Counted from the first letter of the stretch, positions 1 to 8,192 are shown. The stretch: DNA of 64,000 nucleotides from Kroppenstedtia eburnea (GCF_013282215.1 NZ_CP048103.1:558001-622000), one strand, 5' to 3'. Notes: generated by a model not told the origin, from the sequence alone. A program made the numbers and translations.

Positions 1-128
1 GCGCCCGCCCCCTGACCATCCACCCGCTGGAAGGGCTGACCCAACAGGAAAAATCCCGGGGAGAAAACTACTTCACCCTCATGGAAAAGAATGCGGACCA
101 TTTGGGCAAAGCCCTGGAAACCAAATGA
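1..128 (+). CDS. Zinc/metal ABC transporter substrate-binding protein, C-terminal fragment
   Basis: The frame is open from the left edge (codons starting at base 3) and ends at TGA 126-128. The visible 41 residues include LNPLEG-like text (IHPLEGLTQQE) followed by a helix ending KALETK. This matches the last helix of ZnuA/AdcA cluster 9 binding proteins, which capture Zn(II) outside the membrane for a ZnuBC-type importer. The metal-binding part lies outside the window, so substrate is inferred from family resemblance only. Confidence 0.6.
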   Translation, partial: ARPLTIHPLEGLTQQEKSRGENYFTLMEKNADHLGKALETK

Positions 129-150
129 GGATCCTTCCCCGCCGATTCCA

Positions 151-1089
151 TCATTCCTTCATATGGGCCAGTGCCGCCTCCAGAAACAGATCGGCACGTT
201 CCACCATCACCCGGTCGGTGAGATGGTGAACACCGAAGGCGGGCCAGCCCGGGTAGACGACGGGCCGGTCGGGAAAGAATTCAGCAAAAGCGTTCAGGTC
301 CCACCACGGGTCATATTTATGACCGGAAAACTGCTCATAGGCTTGTGAGAAGGATTCTGCCGCTTCCAGTCCCATCAACAGAGCCAGGTTGATGCGACAG
401 TGGGCGACATCGGCTTCCGCCGGTCCCCTGCAGGCATTGACCCAATCCACCACACCGCTGACCCGGTCTTCCTCCCACAGGATGTTTGCCGGGTGGAAAT
501 CCCGGTGAATGAAAGCAGTCCGTCCGGGTCGTCCCTCTGCAAGAAGCGTGAGCACCCGGTCCCATCTTTTCCGGTGGCGGGACCATTCCAGTGGTTTCAG
601 GTCGGTGAGTTCATACCAAGGAGCGTATTCCCAGGGAAATTCTCCGACTTCACCTTCATGAATCGAAGACAGAGTCCAGGCCATTTTTTTCAACCAGTGG
701 GAAAGGTGATCCGGTTGAAGGTTCACCGCACCAGGTACCTCCGTCATCAAGACAGCGGGTATTCCGCAAGCGGTTCCCGACCGATCAACGGCCACCGGTC
801 GGGGAGCCGTCACAGCGATTTTCCGGGCTGCACCCAATGCGGAAACTTCATGGAGGGGCAGCTCCGGTTCTTCTTCCAACCACTCCCGGTTGGTGAAAAG
901 TCGCAGAACCAAGGGTCTTTCACCGGATTGTCCCTCAGGTTTCACCCGGTACAGGACGGAGGAGGTGGCCCCGGGCAGTTCTTCAAAAGCGGCCTCCGGA
1001 GCCCATCCGCCGGTGATCCCGGTGATCCAGCGGGAGATCTCTTCCATGGAAAAATCGTCTCTGGTCAAGTTCCACGCCCCCTTTTTCAG
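151..1089 (-). CDS. Aminoglycoside phosphotransferase (APH) family protein
   Basis: 312 residues with a kinase-like APH fold. The catalytic loop HRDFHPANILW lies near residue 195, followed by the metal-binding DWVNACRG. An N-terminal lobe carries VLRLF, the position of the ATP-contacting lysine/arginine strand. The open frame extends further upstream, but the start MLKKGAW gives the family's normal length and the extra leader is low complexity. APH-family proteins phosphorylate small hydroxylated substrates (aminoglycosides, choline, homoserine, sugars); nothing here fixes the substrate. It is transcribed convergently with the zinc-binding protein gene and lies 22 bp from its stop. Confidence 0.8.
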   Translation of the reverse strand: MKKGAWNLTRDDFSMEEISRWITGITGGWAPEAAFEELPGATSSVLYRVKPEGQSGERPLVLRLFTNREWLEEEPELPLHEVSALGAARKIAVTAPRPVAVDRSGTACGIPAVLMTEVPGAVNLQPDHLSHWLKKMAWTLSSIHEGEVGEFPWEYAPWYELTDLKPLEWSRHRKRWDRVLTLLAEGRPGRTAFIHRDFHPANILWEEDRVSGVVDWVNACRGPAEADVAHCRINLALLMGLEAAESFSQAYEQFSGHKYDPWWDLNAFAEFFPDRPVVYPGWPAFGVHHLTDRVMVERADLFLEAALAHMKE

Positions 1090-1225
1090 CATCTGCGGTT
1101 TCCGATCTTGTGAGAGTCTCGGCACAAGACCCGTTCGTTTGCAATTTGATGGGAATCGGGATGGTTTTGTCAATTGGACAGGTTCCGGGTCATACACTGT
1201 AAGACTGAACAAGGAGGGTTGGGGA

Positions 1226-1420
1226 GTGGATGGGATGAAAGTGGAGATGAACCTTTCCGGTGAGGAGTGGCGCGCTGCTCTTTCCTGTATTGAACGGAGG
1301 TACAATGAATTGAAACGAAAGCTGGCCGAAGGTGAGCGGATGGGACGGAGTATCCGGTATTATCGGGAAGAGTCACTGTTGTTGGAGCGGGTGTTGGATG
1401 AGCTGAAGAATCAGGAGTAA
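1226..1420 (+). CDS. Small hypothetical protein
   Basis: 64 residues, charged and predicted helical (WRAALSCIERRYNELKRKL, then LLLERVLDELKNQE), consistent with a short helical hairpin. An AAGGAGGG at 1211-1218 lies 7 nt before GTG 1226, which favours GTG over the in-frame ATG at 1235. I do not recognise a family. It is divergent from the phosphotransferase and followed 40 bp later by a strong stem-loop. Confidence 0.55.
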   Translation: MDGMKVEMNLSGEEWRAALSCIERRYNELKRKLAEGERMGRSIRYYREESLLLERVLDELKNQE

Positions 1421-1460
1421 CCTTTGTCCGCCCCCGCCGCCGGTGGGAGTTCAACAAAGC

Positions 1461-1500
1461 TGAAACGGGGCCGTCTCCCCTCGGAGACGGCCCCGTTTCA
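1461..1500 (-). terminator. Perfect 18-bp stem-loop, probable terminator of the tRNA-like gene
   Basis: A perfect inverted repeat (1461-1478 with 1483-1500) with a 4-nt loop. It directly abuts the 3' end of the tRNA-like gene on the minus strand, where it is followed by a T-rich run. It may also stop transcripts of the upstream plus-strand gene, although no T-tract follows on that side. Confidence 0.65.
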
Positions 1501-1501
1501 T

Positions 1502-1571
1502 GGCGGACGACAGGAGTCGAACCTGTTCCACCGGCGAATCTGCCGGCATTCTGCCGTTAAACTACATCCAC
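1502..1571 (-). tRNA. tRNA-like gene with abnormal anticodon loop
   Basis: Read on the minus strand, the acceptor strands GTGGATG and CGTCCGC pair over 7 bp with two G-U pairs. T8-A9 precede a 4-bp D stem (GTTT/GAAT) with loop AACGGCA. The T arm is ACAGG-TTCGACT-CCTGT. The overall pattern resembles bacterial tRNA-Gly. The anticodon arm is wrong: GCCGG pairs with CCGGT around an 8-nt loop CAGATTCG that lacks a U at the U33 position, so no normal anticodon can be read. No CCA is clearly encoded after the discriminator. It could be a tRNA pseudogene or a non-translational tRNA. Confidence 0.55.
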
Positions 1572-1608
1572 CCGATGATCCGCGCCATGTTTGCCGGACG
1601 TGGGGGAA

Positions 1609-1701
1609 TCAGATCAGATGGCGCAGAAGGAAAACGATCCCGAACCAGCAGGGAATGCTGAGAAGAAAGGCGTTGAACAGGCCGACGGCTGCTTGGTTCA
1701 T
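1609..1701 (-). CDS. Possible 30-residue membrane peptide
   Basis: A short frame starting MNQAAVGLFNAFLLS and ending FLLRHLI, almost entirely one hydrophobic segment with a small basic tail. A G-rich stretch (plus-strand 1710-1715) lies 8 nt upstream of the ATG and could serve as RBS. It lies upstream of the tRNA-like gene on the same strand. The family is unknown; its size and composition fit small membrane or toxin-like peptides, but this could be a chance frame. Confidence 0.35.
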   Translation of the reverse strand: MNQAAVGLFNAFLLSIPCWFGIVFLLRHLI

Positions 1702-2009
1702 GATTCATGCCCCCCATTTGTTTTGGTAAGTCCATTATAATCCCTCAGCAGGTGAAATAGTGAAAATGAAGGGATTTGTAAAGGACGCTTAATCTTTTGT
1801 AACACAAGCTTTGAAGGGGGCGAAATCCTTGTCAATCCCGGTTTTTGGCGGGGAGAGGAAGGTGGATCCCGTGAGATTCCTCTCATGGCCGGGAGCAAAC
1901 TGTTACAGGAACATGTCGGCGGAGGTGCCGGTTTTTTGCCCATCCCGCCGCTCCTGCCGATCATCGGTTATAATGGACAGGATGTGACCGGTACGGAAGG
2001 ATGGGAAAG

Positions 2010-2864
2010 ATGGAAGATCTGTTGAGACAAGCGGAAGCCCGGTTTCGGGAAGTCAAACCATGGAGGGTTCTGTACGAACCCGGCGGAGAGGGTTCCCTTC
2101 CCTATGCCATGGAAGAGGCGATCGGAGAGAGTGTGGCCCGGGGGGAGGCGCCGGCGACAGTCCGAATCTGGCAAGGGCCCCGGGCGCTGGTGGTGGCCAA
2201 AAAAGATTTGCGGACATGGCAGGCGGTAAAAGCGGCCCGGATGATGAAAGAGGTGGACTGGCCGGTCTACGTCCGCCAGAGCGGAGGCACCGCCGTTCCA
2301 CATGGTCCCGGCACGCTGAACCTGTCCCTCTTTTTGCCCCGGCCGAAGGAGATGAAGTGGAACATCGACGATATCTATCGGTTGCTGGGGGCCCCCCTGA
2401 TCCGGATGTTGGAAAGAAGCTTCGGTCTGGAACCGTACTTTGGGGAAGTGCCGGGTTCATTTTGTGACGGGCGTTACAATGTGGTGGTCCGGGGGAAAAA
2501 AATCGTCGGCACCTCCCAGATCTGGAAAGGCGGGCCGGCAGGGCTGAGGTCCAAACGGCCGGGCTATATCCTGGCCCACGCCACTCTCCTCACCTGGATC
2601 GACCGGGAGCAGGCGGTTTCCGCTCTGAATGCCTTTTATGAGATGGCTGAGGGAACCCGGCCGGTGTATATTGACACCGTGGCCACCCTCGCCTCCTTGG
2701 TCTCCTCCACCCCGGAAGAGGCGGGACGACTGGCGGCGGAGGGACTGCTGGAAGTGATCGGGGAGTGGACCGGAGTGAGGGAACGGGAGCTGCCCACGGA
2801 GAAAGAGCGGATGGCCGCAAGGGCGTACCTGGACCGGTCCCTGCCGGAATCCTACGGGGAGTAG
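2010..2864 (+). CDS. lipL: Octanoyl-[GcvH]:protein N-octanoyltransferase
   Basis: 284 residues of the biotin/lipoate ligase fold. It moves octanoyl groups from GcvH to E2 subunits in the Bacillus-type lipoate pathway. Diagnostic features are GEAPATVRIW near the N-terminus, the RQSGGTAVPHGPGTLNLSL strand, and GSFCDGRYN with the acyl-accepting Cys near residue 151, followed by GKKIVGTSQ. LipL is favoured over LipM because of the GEAPAT and SFC-D-G-YN context and the LASL segment near the C-terminus. GGAAGG at 1995-2000 is 9 nt from ATG 2010 but abuts ATG 2001, so the later start is preferred. Confidence 0.85.
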   Translation: MEDLLRQAEARFREVKPWRVLYEPGGEGSLPYAMEEAIGESVARGEAPATVRIWQGPRALVVAKKDLRTWQAVKAARMMKEVDWPVYVRQSGGTAVPHGPGTLNLSLFLPRPKEMKWNIDDIYRLLGAPLIRMLERSFGLEPYFGEVPGSFCDGRYNVVVRGKKIVGTSQIWKGGPAGLRSKRPGYILAHATLLTWIDREQAVSALNAFYEMAEGTRPVYIDTVATLASLVSSTPEEAGRLAAEGLLEVIGEWTGVRERELPTEKERMAARAYLDRSLPESYGE

Positions 2865-2869
2865 TAAGG

Positions 2870-3115
2870 CTGGAAGCATTGTGAATGAGTGCTGGCCGGG
2901 TCGGGCGGGATTGGGTTTCACATGTCGTTTTCGTTGTTCTGACGATCCAAAATCACTCCATGTGAAACCAACCCTCCCTGCATAGCGTGACCGGGGAGCG
3001 AAGCGACCCTAGGCACGACTTGTGCCCTATGGGTGCATAGCGAGACCGGGGAGCGAAGCGACCCTGGCACGACTTGTGCCCTATGGGTATGACGGCTTTT
3101 TCACGTCGCTTCCAG
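2870..3115 (+). repeat. MITE-like repeat copy A (CTRGAAGC-type ends)
   Basis: Bounded by CTGGAAGC at 2870-2877 and GCTTCCAG at 3108-3115. Inside, the family core arms GGTTTCACATG (2914-2924) and CATGTGAAACC (2959-2969) enclose a 34-nt loop. A roughly 60-nt module beginning catagcg-gaccggggagcg is present twice in tandem. There is no coding capacity. It fills the gap between lipL and the hemolysin III gene. Confidence 0.75.
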
Positions 3116-3184
3116 TACAGCGGGGGACAAGATCCGGCATCCGTTGTATAATCGGGTGTAACTTCGATAAAGGGGTGTGGCCCT

Positions 3185-3841
3185 GTGAAATGGTGGAAGA
3201 TGAAAGAACCGGTGAATACTTGGACGCACTTTGTCACGTTTCTGGCCGGGATTGTCGGACTGGTGTTCCTGATTCTGCTCAGCCGTGAACAGCTTTCGGC
3301 TCTGGTCACCATGACGATTTACGGGGTCAGCGTGATCCTCCTCTATGGGGCCAGTTCCCTGTATCATTGGGTGCGGACCACCCCCGAAAAAGAGATGATC
3401 CTGAAAAAACTGGATCATATTGCGATCTATCTGTTGATCGCCGGCTCCTACACACCGGTTTTTTATTACGGGCTGGAGGGAGCCTGGAAGTGGGTGATGC
3501 TGACGGCGGTCTGGGTGCTTGCCTTGATCGGGATGATCCTGAAGATCTGGTTTATCCACGCTCCACGCTATGTATCCACCGCTTTCTATGTCACCCTGGG
3601 CTGGATCGCGCTGATTCCTCTGGTCCAATTGATCCACAGCCTTCCTGTGGGGGCGCTGGTGTTGATGGTGGCAGGTGGCGTCGCCTATACTCTGGGTGCC
3701 GTGATCTACGCCACCAAATGGTGTGATTTATTCCCCAACCGTTTTGGCTTTCACGAAGTGTTTCATCTGTTCATCATGGCCGGAACCGGCCTCCACTTTG
3801 CGATGATGGTGGCTTATATACTTCCCATGGGAGTCAAGTGA
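3185..3841 (+). CDS. Hemolysin III family (PAQR/YqfA-type) membrane protein
   Basis: 218 residues with seven predicted membrane helices. Family motifs are SSLYHW (about residue 57), KLDHIAIYLLIAGSYTP (about residue 77) and GFHEVFHLFI near the end; the His/Asp residues are thought to bind metal as in PAQR receptors. The bacterial role is linked to membrane homeostasis rather than haemolysis. Starts at GTG 3185 with AAGGGG 9 nt upstream; ATG 3200 is an alternative. A strong terminator follows. Confidence 0.85.
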   Translation: MKWWKMKEPVNTWTHFVTFLAGIVGLVFLILLSREQLSALVTMTIYGVSVILLYGASSLYHWVRTTPEKEMILKKLDHIAIYLLIAGSYTPVFYYGLEGAWKWVMLTAVWVLALIGMILKIWFIHAPRYVSTAFYVTLGWIALIPLVQLIHSLPVGALVLMVAGGVAYTLGAVIYATKWCDLFPNRFGFHEVFHLFIMAGTGLHFAMMVAYILPMGVK

Positions 3842-3853
3842 ACCGGCTCTTTT

Positions 3854-3892
3854 GCAAAAACCCGGCCTGCTCTGTTCAGGCCGGGTTTTTGC
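3854..3892 (+). terminator. Rho-independent terminator
   Basis: The stem GCAAAAACCCGGCCTG pairs with its complement ending in TTTTTGC, 13 nt after the hemolysin III stop. The A-rich 5' arm could also make it work for the convergent MFS remnant. Confidence 0.85.
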
Positions 3893-3930
3893 ATTCCATG
3901 GGTTCTGTGCTCTCTTGAAACTTTCCCGGA

Positions 3931-4290
3931 TCAACGGGAGTCCGGGGGGCGGGTGCAGGAGTTGGTCTGCAGGCGGGGACCGGGGAGGAAGGCCAGGCAA
4001 AGCAACGCGAGGGCCCCCACCAGATAAACACCGGTCATCCCGATGGGAAGTCCGATCATGGCATAGGCGAACACCGGACCGACAGCGGCTCCCAGATCCT
4101 GCACCAAGGTATAGAGGATGATGGAGGCGATGGAATCCGCCCCGCCGGGCCCAGTCTCCGGCGGAGGCGTCGGTCAGGGTGGTGAGAGAAGTGGCAGTCA
4201 ACAGGGTGAACAACGCCACTCCCAGCCACAGGGAGAAGGGGGGGGCCAGGCCGGAAACCAGGACTGCCGGTAAATTGCCGATCCTTCGAT
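3931..4290 (-). pseudogene. MFS transporter remnant (frameshifted, N-terminally truncated)
   Basis: Two minus-strand frames together give MFS text. One reads LGVALFTLLTATSLTTLTD. After a frameshift near 4138 the other reads IILYTLVQDLGAAVGPVFAY and a last membrane helix, ending at TGA 3931-3933. These correspond to the last helices of a 12-TM major facilitator, with the ASD-like and QDLGAAxGP motifs typical of TM11. Everything before about helix 9 is gone, so this is not functional. Confidence 0.7.
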
Positions 4291-4309
4291 GGGAGGGGAA
4301 AGCTGTGCA

Positions 4310-5043
4310 TTATTTTTTACTGTAAAGGATCCAACGCGAGGGCTTGACACTTTTGTCTTCAACGAACAACTCTCCCGTTTTCAAGTCCTTGAAGATCCTG
4401 CCACTGGCCAGCATTCCAGCATCTTGGCTGGCTTTTTCCCCGGTATCCCTCGCATCGGGAGTGGGATAGCCATCGGTTTGGAAGAAAACATCCTTGGAGT
4501 AATAGGTCTCCCCTTGATGCTGGATCATTACGGGTGGTACTTCTTCAGAGGAAGAATCATCTTGGATCCAGGCCACAACGGCAACTGTCTTGACACTCCA
4601 CACGCCTTAAGGCGTTGGATTTACCACAGGCACTTCCTCCGGTCGCTTGGGTAATCTCCGGCAACCCGGAGAAATGGACCAAGCGATCCCCGTGTGTCCC
4701 ACGGTTAAAAAACGGAGTTTAGTTGCCATGTTTCAGGCTGGAATGATCGCTTGGTTTTCGCATTTCATCCCAGCCATGAAGGTACGCATAGCATTTTACA
4801 TGCAAGACGATTGGCTTGCACAACCCCATATGCTATCCACTTTTCACAGAGCAACTAAGCTTAGTGTAACAACAGAACGCATGTTTGTAAATGACTTTTC
4901 AGAATTTGTCGTTCTAAGTATCCCCACAAGGGGGACACCGAACGACGCTCGCTTTCATCCCAACCCTAAAGGACTGGGTTTTCTCGCTCGCCTTTTATAA
5001 TCAACAGCGCTCCGCTATATATGATAGTTTTCCGGTAGTTCAA
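4310..5043 (-). pseudogene. Small exported/membrane-anchored protein gene split by an IS200/IS605-like insertion
   Basis: Removing 4590-4999 restores one uninterrupted 107-codon frame. It has a strong RBS (AAGGAG, plus-strand 5053-5058), TTG start at 5043, MNYRKTIIYSGALL, then TVAVVAWIQDD completing a signal/membrane segment, then a soluble domain ending RWILYSKK. The join falls inside codon 15 (AT|G). The part from 4603 alone is open but begins inside the transposon end and lacks the export signal, so the gene is presumably dead. I do not recognise the soluble domain (GETYYSKDVFFQ, GRIFKDLKTGELFVEDK). Confidence 0.75.
4590..4999 (-). mobile_element. IS200/IS605-family-like element without tnpA or tnpB
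   Basis: A 410-bp non-coding insertion. The left end lies directly 3' of TTGAT (target strand), the target and TAM of ISDra2-type elements. The right end carries the hairpin ACGCCTTAAGGCGT and ends GTGTCAA. No target duplication is visible, as expected for single-strand IS605 transposition. The right-end 130 nt recurs at 14450-14586. No transposase frame exists, so it is either a deleted copy or a passively mobilised (PATE-like) element. Confidence 0.65.
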
Positions 5044-5380
5044 AATGGTCCACTCCTTTTTTATTATTCTATCATCTCATAGACACAATACATACACGCG
5101 TGTTGATTAGCCAATGTTTAGGAAGAGTAATACCCCAAGATTTTTTCGGGGGAGGGTGTTACACCAGTTCTCCACATAAGCAATGAGTGTATCATCCAGG
5201 TCATCTGTGGATTTCCCTTCATTAACGGTTTCTTGCTTACCACGTTCCAATATATCTAGCGATCCATGATAACCTCAGGTCAGGGCTGTCGGTTAGGAAA
5301 AGTTTAGGAAGAAAGAAGCTCCTTTGTGTACAATGGTTTTGAAGGCCCAACTTCAAAACACGTACCCAAAGGAGCATTCT
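5044..5380. other. Gap with an unrecognised coding remnant and a stem-loop
   Basis: A minus-strand frame of about 55 codons (5107-5275) reads YHGSLDILERGKQ and DDTLIAYVENWCNTLPRKN before a stop. It has no credible start and resembles the tail of a transposase only vaguely. A stem-loop (GTTTTGAAG with CTTCAAAAC, about 5334-5358) precedes a short plus-strand frame at 5381. Nothing else is identifiable. Confidence 0.3.
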
Positions 5381-5479
5381 ATGAAGCAGAATACCCTTTC
5401 TTCACACCGGATGGACTTTTTTCACTGTCTACTGTATGGGGATAATACCAGTGGCTTTGGCATCGGAGGGCCTTTTTGA
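5381..5479 (+). other. Short ORF with good RBS, possible transposase N-terminal stub
   Basis: 32 codons, MKQNTLSSHRMDFFHCLLYG, with AAAGGAG 7 nt before the ATG. The frame ends exactly where a LysR remnant begins, suggesting that a mobile-element end was fused into the LysR gene. The family is not recognised with certainty. Confidence 0.3.
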
Positions 5480-5712
5480 TCCAGTCCGTACGGTGGTGGC
5501 GGGTCAGGGTGGCCATGTGGGTGCCGGAGATGGTTGTCCGGGAAGAGTTGAGGAAGGGGAGGTGGCGCCCGGCACATGTGGAGGGAATCTCCTTTCGTCG
5601 ACCCATCTCCCTTTGTTTCAGGGAGGGGGCAGAGCTCTTCCCCCTTCGGCAAAATTTTGGAAATGGTGGAAGAAGAAAAGCCGGACGGGAGCTGCTGAAA
5701 TCGGTCCGTTAA
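5476..5712 (+). pseudogene. LysR-family regulator, degraded C-terminal remnant
   Basis: The open frame reads VAMWVPEMVVREELRKGRW, VEGISFRRPISLCF and REGAELFPL. This is the usual end of the LysR substrate-binding domain (GxxLLPxxVxxELxxGxLxxL, then RPLxLxxR, LSPAxxAF). The DNA-binding domain and most of the sensor domain are missing. Its TAA shares the TTAA palindrome with the stop of the convergent SulP gene, so it may once have regulated that neighbour (inference). Confidence 0.6.
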
Positions 5713-7448
5713 TCAGGAACGGCCATTTCTCTTTTGGTTTCCCTGCTTTTGTGCCACCCCTCGCACTCACGGAAAGCAGAGTGGCGGCAAGAACCGCATT
5801 TCTCCCGATCGATTAAGGTGAGACCGTGACGCAGGGCCATTCCCGTGCGGGGAAAGAAGTGTTCCGGGCCGATTTTGCCATACAGACCGCTCTTTTTCAA
5901 CATTTCCAGCGGTTGTTTCCGAATCCCGGAGATCAGGACCACCCCTCCCTGCTGTTGGAAATCGGATACGAGGGAGGAGAGATGGCTTTCTCCGGTGGCA
6001 TCGATCAAGGAGACCAGGCGCATGCGCAACAACAGCACTTTGGGCCGGTGATGGATCGAGCGGGTGAGTGTGCGTTCAAACCGATCGGCTGCTCCGAAAA
6101 AGAGAGGTCCCTCTATGGTGTAGATGGATAACTGGGGGCAATGGCGGCCGGCATTCACCGGATGAGGAGACACCTGTTCCCCATGGGGTTGATCCGGGAG
6201 CACTTTCTCCACTTCCAGCTGATTGCCCATCCGTTTGATAAATGAGACCATGGCAAGCAACAAGCCGACTTGTACCGCCACCGTCAAATTGACGAAGACG
6301 GTCAGCAGAAAGGTAGTGACAAGGACCAGTGAATCACCGGAACGTAATTTCAAAATATGCATAAAGGCTTTTTGCTCACTCATGTTCCAGGCGACGACCA
6401 TCAGGATGGGTGCCATGCTCGCCAAGGGAATGTAGGAGGCGAAGGGAGCGAACACCAACAAGATGATCAGCACAAAAAGACTTTGAAACACTCCGGAAAG
6501 AGGACTGACGGCCCCACTCCGAATATTGGTTGCCGTTCTGGCGATGGCCCCTGTCGCCGGAATTCCTCCCAACAGAGGTGTCACCAGGTTGGCCACACCC
6601 TGCCCGATGAGTTCCCGGTTGGAATGATGCCGCTTCCCTGTCATACCGTCGGCCACCACGGCGGACAGAAGGGATTCAATTCCCCCCAATACCGCAATCA
6701 CAAAGGCGGAGGGCAGCAGTTTCATGATTTTGTCCGGAGTGATTTCCGGGAAATGGAAGGTTGGAAGGCCCTGCGGGATCCCCCCGAAAGCCGACCCGAT
6801 GGATTCCACCTGGTCGGGGTAAAACAGAACAGAGATCAGGGTCGGGATCACCAAGGCCAAGAGGAGAACTGGGAGCCTGGGGGCTATTTTCGGGATAATG
6901 ATAAGCAACAGAAGGCCGATCACGGCGGTTAACAGACTGTAACTGTTGACCGTGGGGAACCGTTGAATCAACTCCAGGATGTTTTCATGAAAAGCCTCTT
7001 TTTTTTCAACCCCCCTCAATCCGAAAAAATTGGCGATCTGCCCTGTGAAAATAATGACTGCAATCCCTGAGGTGAAACCAATGGTTACGGATCGGGGCAT
7101 ATATTTGATCAGGTTTCCCAGTTTGAACAATCCCATCACAACCAGCAGGATTCCGGCCAAAAACCCGGCAATGAGCAGATCTTCATATCCGTGCTGCAGG
7201 ACAACTGCGAGCAGAATGGGGACGAAGGCACCGGTCGGACCGGCGATCTGGAAACGGGATCCTCCCAGCAGAGCGACGATCAAACCGGCGATGATCGTGG
7301 TGTAAATTCCGTATTCCGGTTTGACGCCGGAAGCGATGGCAAAAGCCATCGCAAGGGGAAGAGCAACGATTCCGACCGTGATCCCGGCCATCAAATCCCG
7401 TTTCACATCAGGGAACTGATACCGATGAAACCGTTCATCTGCCAACAA
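5709..7448 (-). CDS. SulP family inorganic anion transporter with STAS domain
   Basis: 579 residues with a 10-14 helix membrane domain. Family signatures are GITVGIVALPLAMAFAIASG at the N-terminus, AGPTGAFVPILLAVV and IPATGAIARTATNIRSGA. A C-terminal STAS domain covers roughly residues 430-540 (LSIYTIEGPLFFGAADRFE). These secondary transporters carry sulfate, bicarbonate or related anions; the substrate cannot be told here. The tail holds a Cys cluster (CGSC, then C 8 residues on) that is unusual and could bind metal. Starts at TTG 7448 with AGGAGG 9 nt upstream. Confidence 0.88.
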   Translation of the reverse strand: MLADERFHRYQFPDVKRDLMAGITVGIVALPLAMAFAIASGVKPEYGIYTTIIAGLIVALLGGSRFQIAGPTGAFVPILLAVVLQHGYEDLLIAGFLAGILLVVMGLFKLGNLIKYMPRSVTIGFTSGIAVIIFTGQIANFFGLRGVEKKEAFHENILELIQRFPTVNSYSLLTAVIGLLLLIIIPKIAPRLPVLLLALVIPTLISVLFYPDQVESIGSAFGGIPQGLPTFHFPEITPDKIMKLLPSAFVIAVLGGIESLLSAVVADGMTGKRHHSNRELIGQGVANLVTPLLGGIPATGAIARTATNIRSGAVSPLSGVFQSLFVLIILLVFAPFASYIPLASMAPILMVVAWNMSEQKAFMHILKLRSGDSLVLVTTFLLTVFVNLTVAVQVGLLLAMVSFIKRMGNQLEVEKVLPDQPHGEQVSPHPVNAGRHCPQLSIYTIEGPLFFGAADRFERTLTRSIHHRPKVLLLRMRLVSLIDATGESHLSSLVSDFQQQGGVVLISGIRKQPLEMLKKSGLYGKIGPEHFFPRTGMALRHGLTLIDREKCGSCRHSAFRECEGWHKSRETKREMAVPD

Positions 7449-7580
7449 AGGGTGTCATCCTCCTGTAGGATATTGATATATAACAGTAATGATAAAAAAA
7501 AGAAAAGCACATCTGTTTACTATAATTAAATCTTATACCCGGCACAGCAAAAAAGCAAATGAGGGGGGCGGCTGCACATC

Positions 7581-7611
7581 AAAAAAAAGAATCCCCCTTG
7601 CCGGGGGATTC
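7581..7611 (-). terminator. Rho-independent terminator
   Basis: The stem GAATCCCCC/GGGGGATTC (7589-7597 with 7603-7611) is followed on the minus strand by eight Ts. It lies about 100 nt downstream of the small minus-strand gene at 7710. Confidence 0.85.
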
Positions 7612-7709
7612 CGGACCATGGACTTCAGACTTTATGGCCTTCGGTAAACGGCGGGTTTGTTTTTCCCGACGGAAACACTCCAGGGTGTATTTGAGAAATT
7701 AACAATGAT

Positions 7710-7898
7710 TTACTTGACATCGCCAAAGGAAGGTCTTTTTCGGATTCGCTCCCGTTGTTTCCATACAGGTGTCTCTTCACTTACATCCCGGAACTTGAAA
7801 GGATCCATGGGGGTGGAAGAGGGCTGTTGACGATCATATTCCTGGACTCCCCGTCGAAGATCGCGTTTGTCCTTTTCAAAGTGTGTGATCGGAAACAC
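7710..7898 (-). CDS. Small hypothetical protein
   Basis: 62 residues, strongly charged (FEKDKRDLRRGVQEYDRQQ, KQRERIRKRPSFGDVK). Start GTG 7898 follows GAGAGGAA with almost no spacer, so the start is weakly supported. The downstream terminator supports transcription in this direction. No family is recognised. Confidence 0.4.
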   Translation of the reverse strand: MFPITHFEKDKRDLRRGVQEYDRQQPSSTPMDPFKFRDVSEETPVWKQRERIRKRPSFGDVK

Positions 7899-7985
7899 TT
7901 CCTCTCAAGGAATATCAGGTGCTTTACTCTTCGGGGGGACCCCCGGTCGAAATGAGTGAAGGCGTTTTCTCAAGGCCGTCGGTGA

Positions 7986-8192
7986 TCAGGTCTGGGAATT
8001 GGAAGAGGCCCTGGCGCTGGAAACTTTAAAAACGCCCAGGATCCGGGTGTATTGAAGCAGGTGTACAAGCTTGATCTGATAAATCAATGCAATATCTTCC
8101 ATCGTCAATCCCTGTTCCAAGTAGCGGAGAACATCTTGTTTAAACTTTTGCGGAGTCAGGTTCCGCTCCTGCAGAAACTGTTCCACTTGCAT
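7986..8192 (-). CDS. Small hypothetical protein with helix-turn-helix-like text
   Basis: 68 residues, MQVEQFLQERNLTPQKF then YLEQGLTMEDIALIYQI, resembling a short helical DNA-binding or regulatory motif. AAAAGGGG lies 8 nt before ATG 8192; the in-frame GTG at 8201 abuts the RBS and is less likely. A basic/serine tail follows. The function is unknown. Confidence 0.5.
   Translation of the reverse strand: MQVEQFLQERNLTPQKFKQDVLRYLEQGLTMEDIALIYQIKLVHLLQYTRILGVFKVSSARASSNSQT

Noticed and set aside
2953-3312. Short frames translating the dispersed repeats (text such as GFTCRFRCS and SLHVKP)
   Set aside because: They recur in every repeat copy because of the repeat sequence itself and have no RBS.
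5107-5275. IS30- or IS3-type transposase tail
   Set aside because: A weak resemblance (WCNTLPRKNLG) without catalytic motifs or inverted ends; left as an unidentified remnant.
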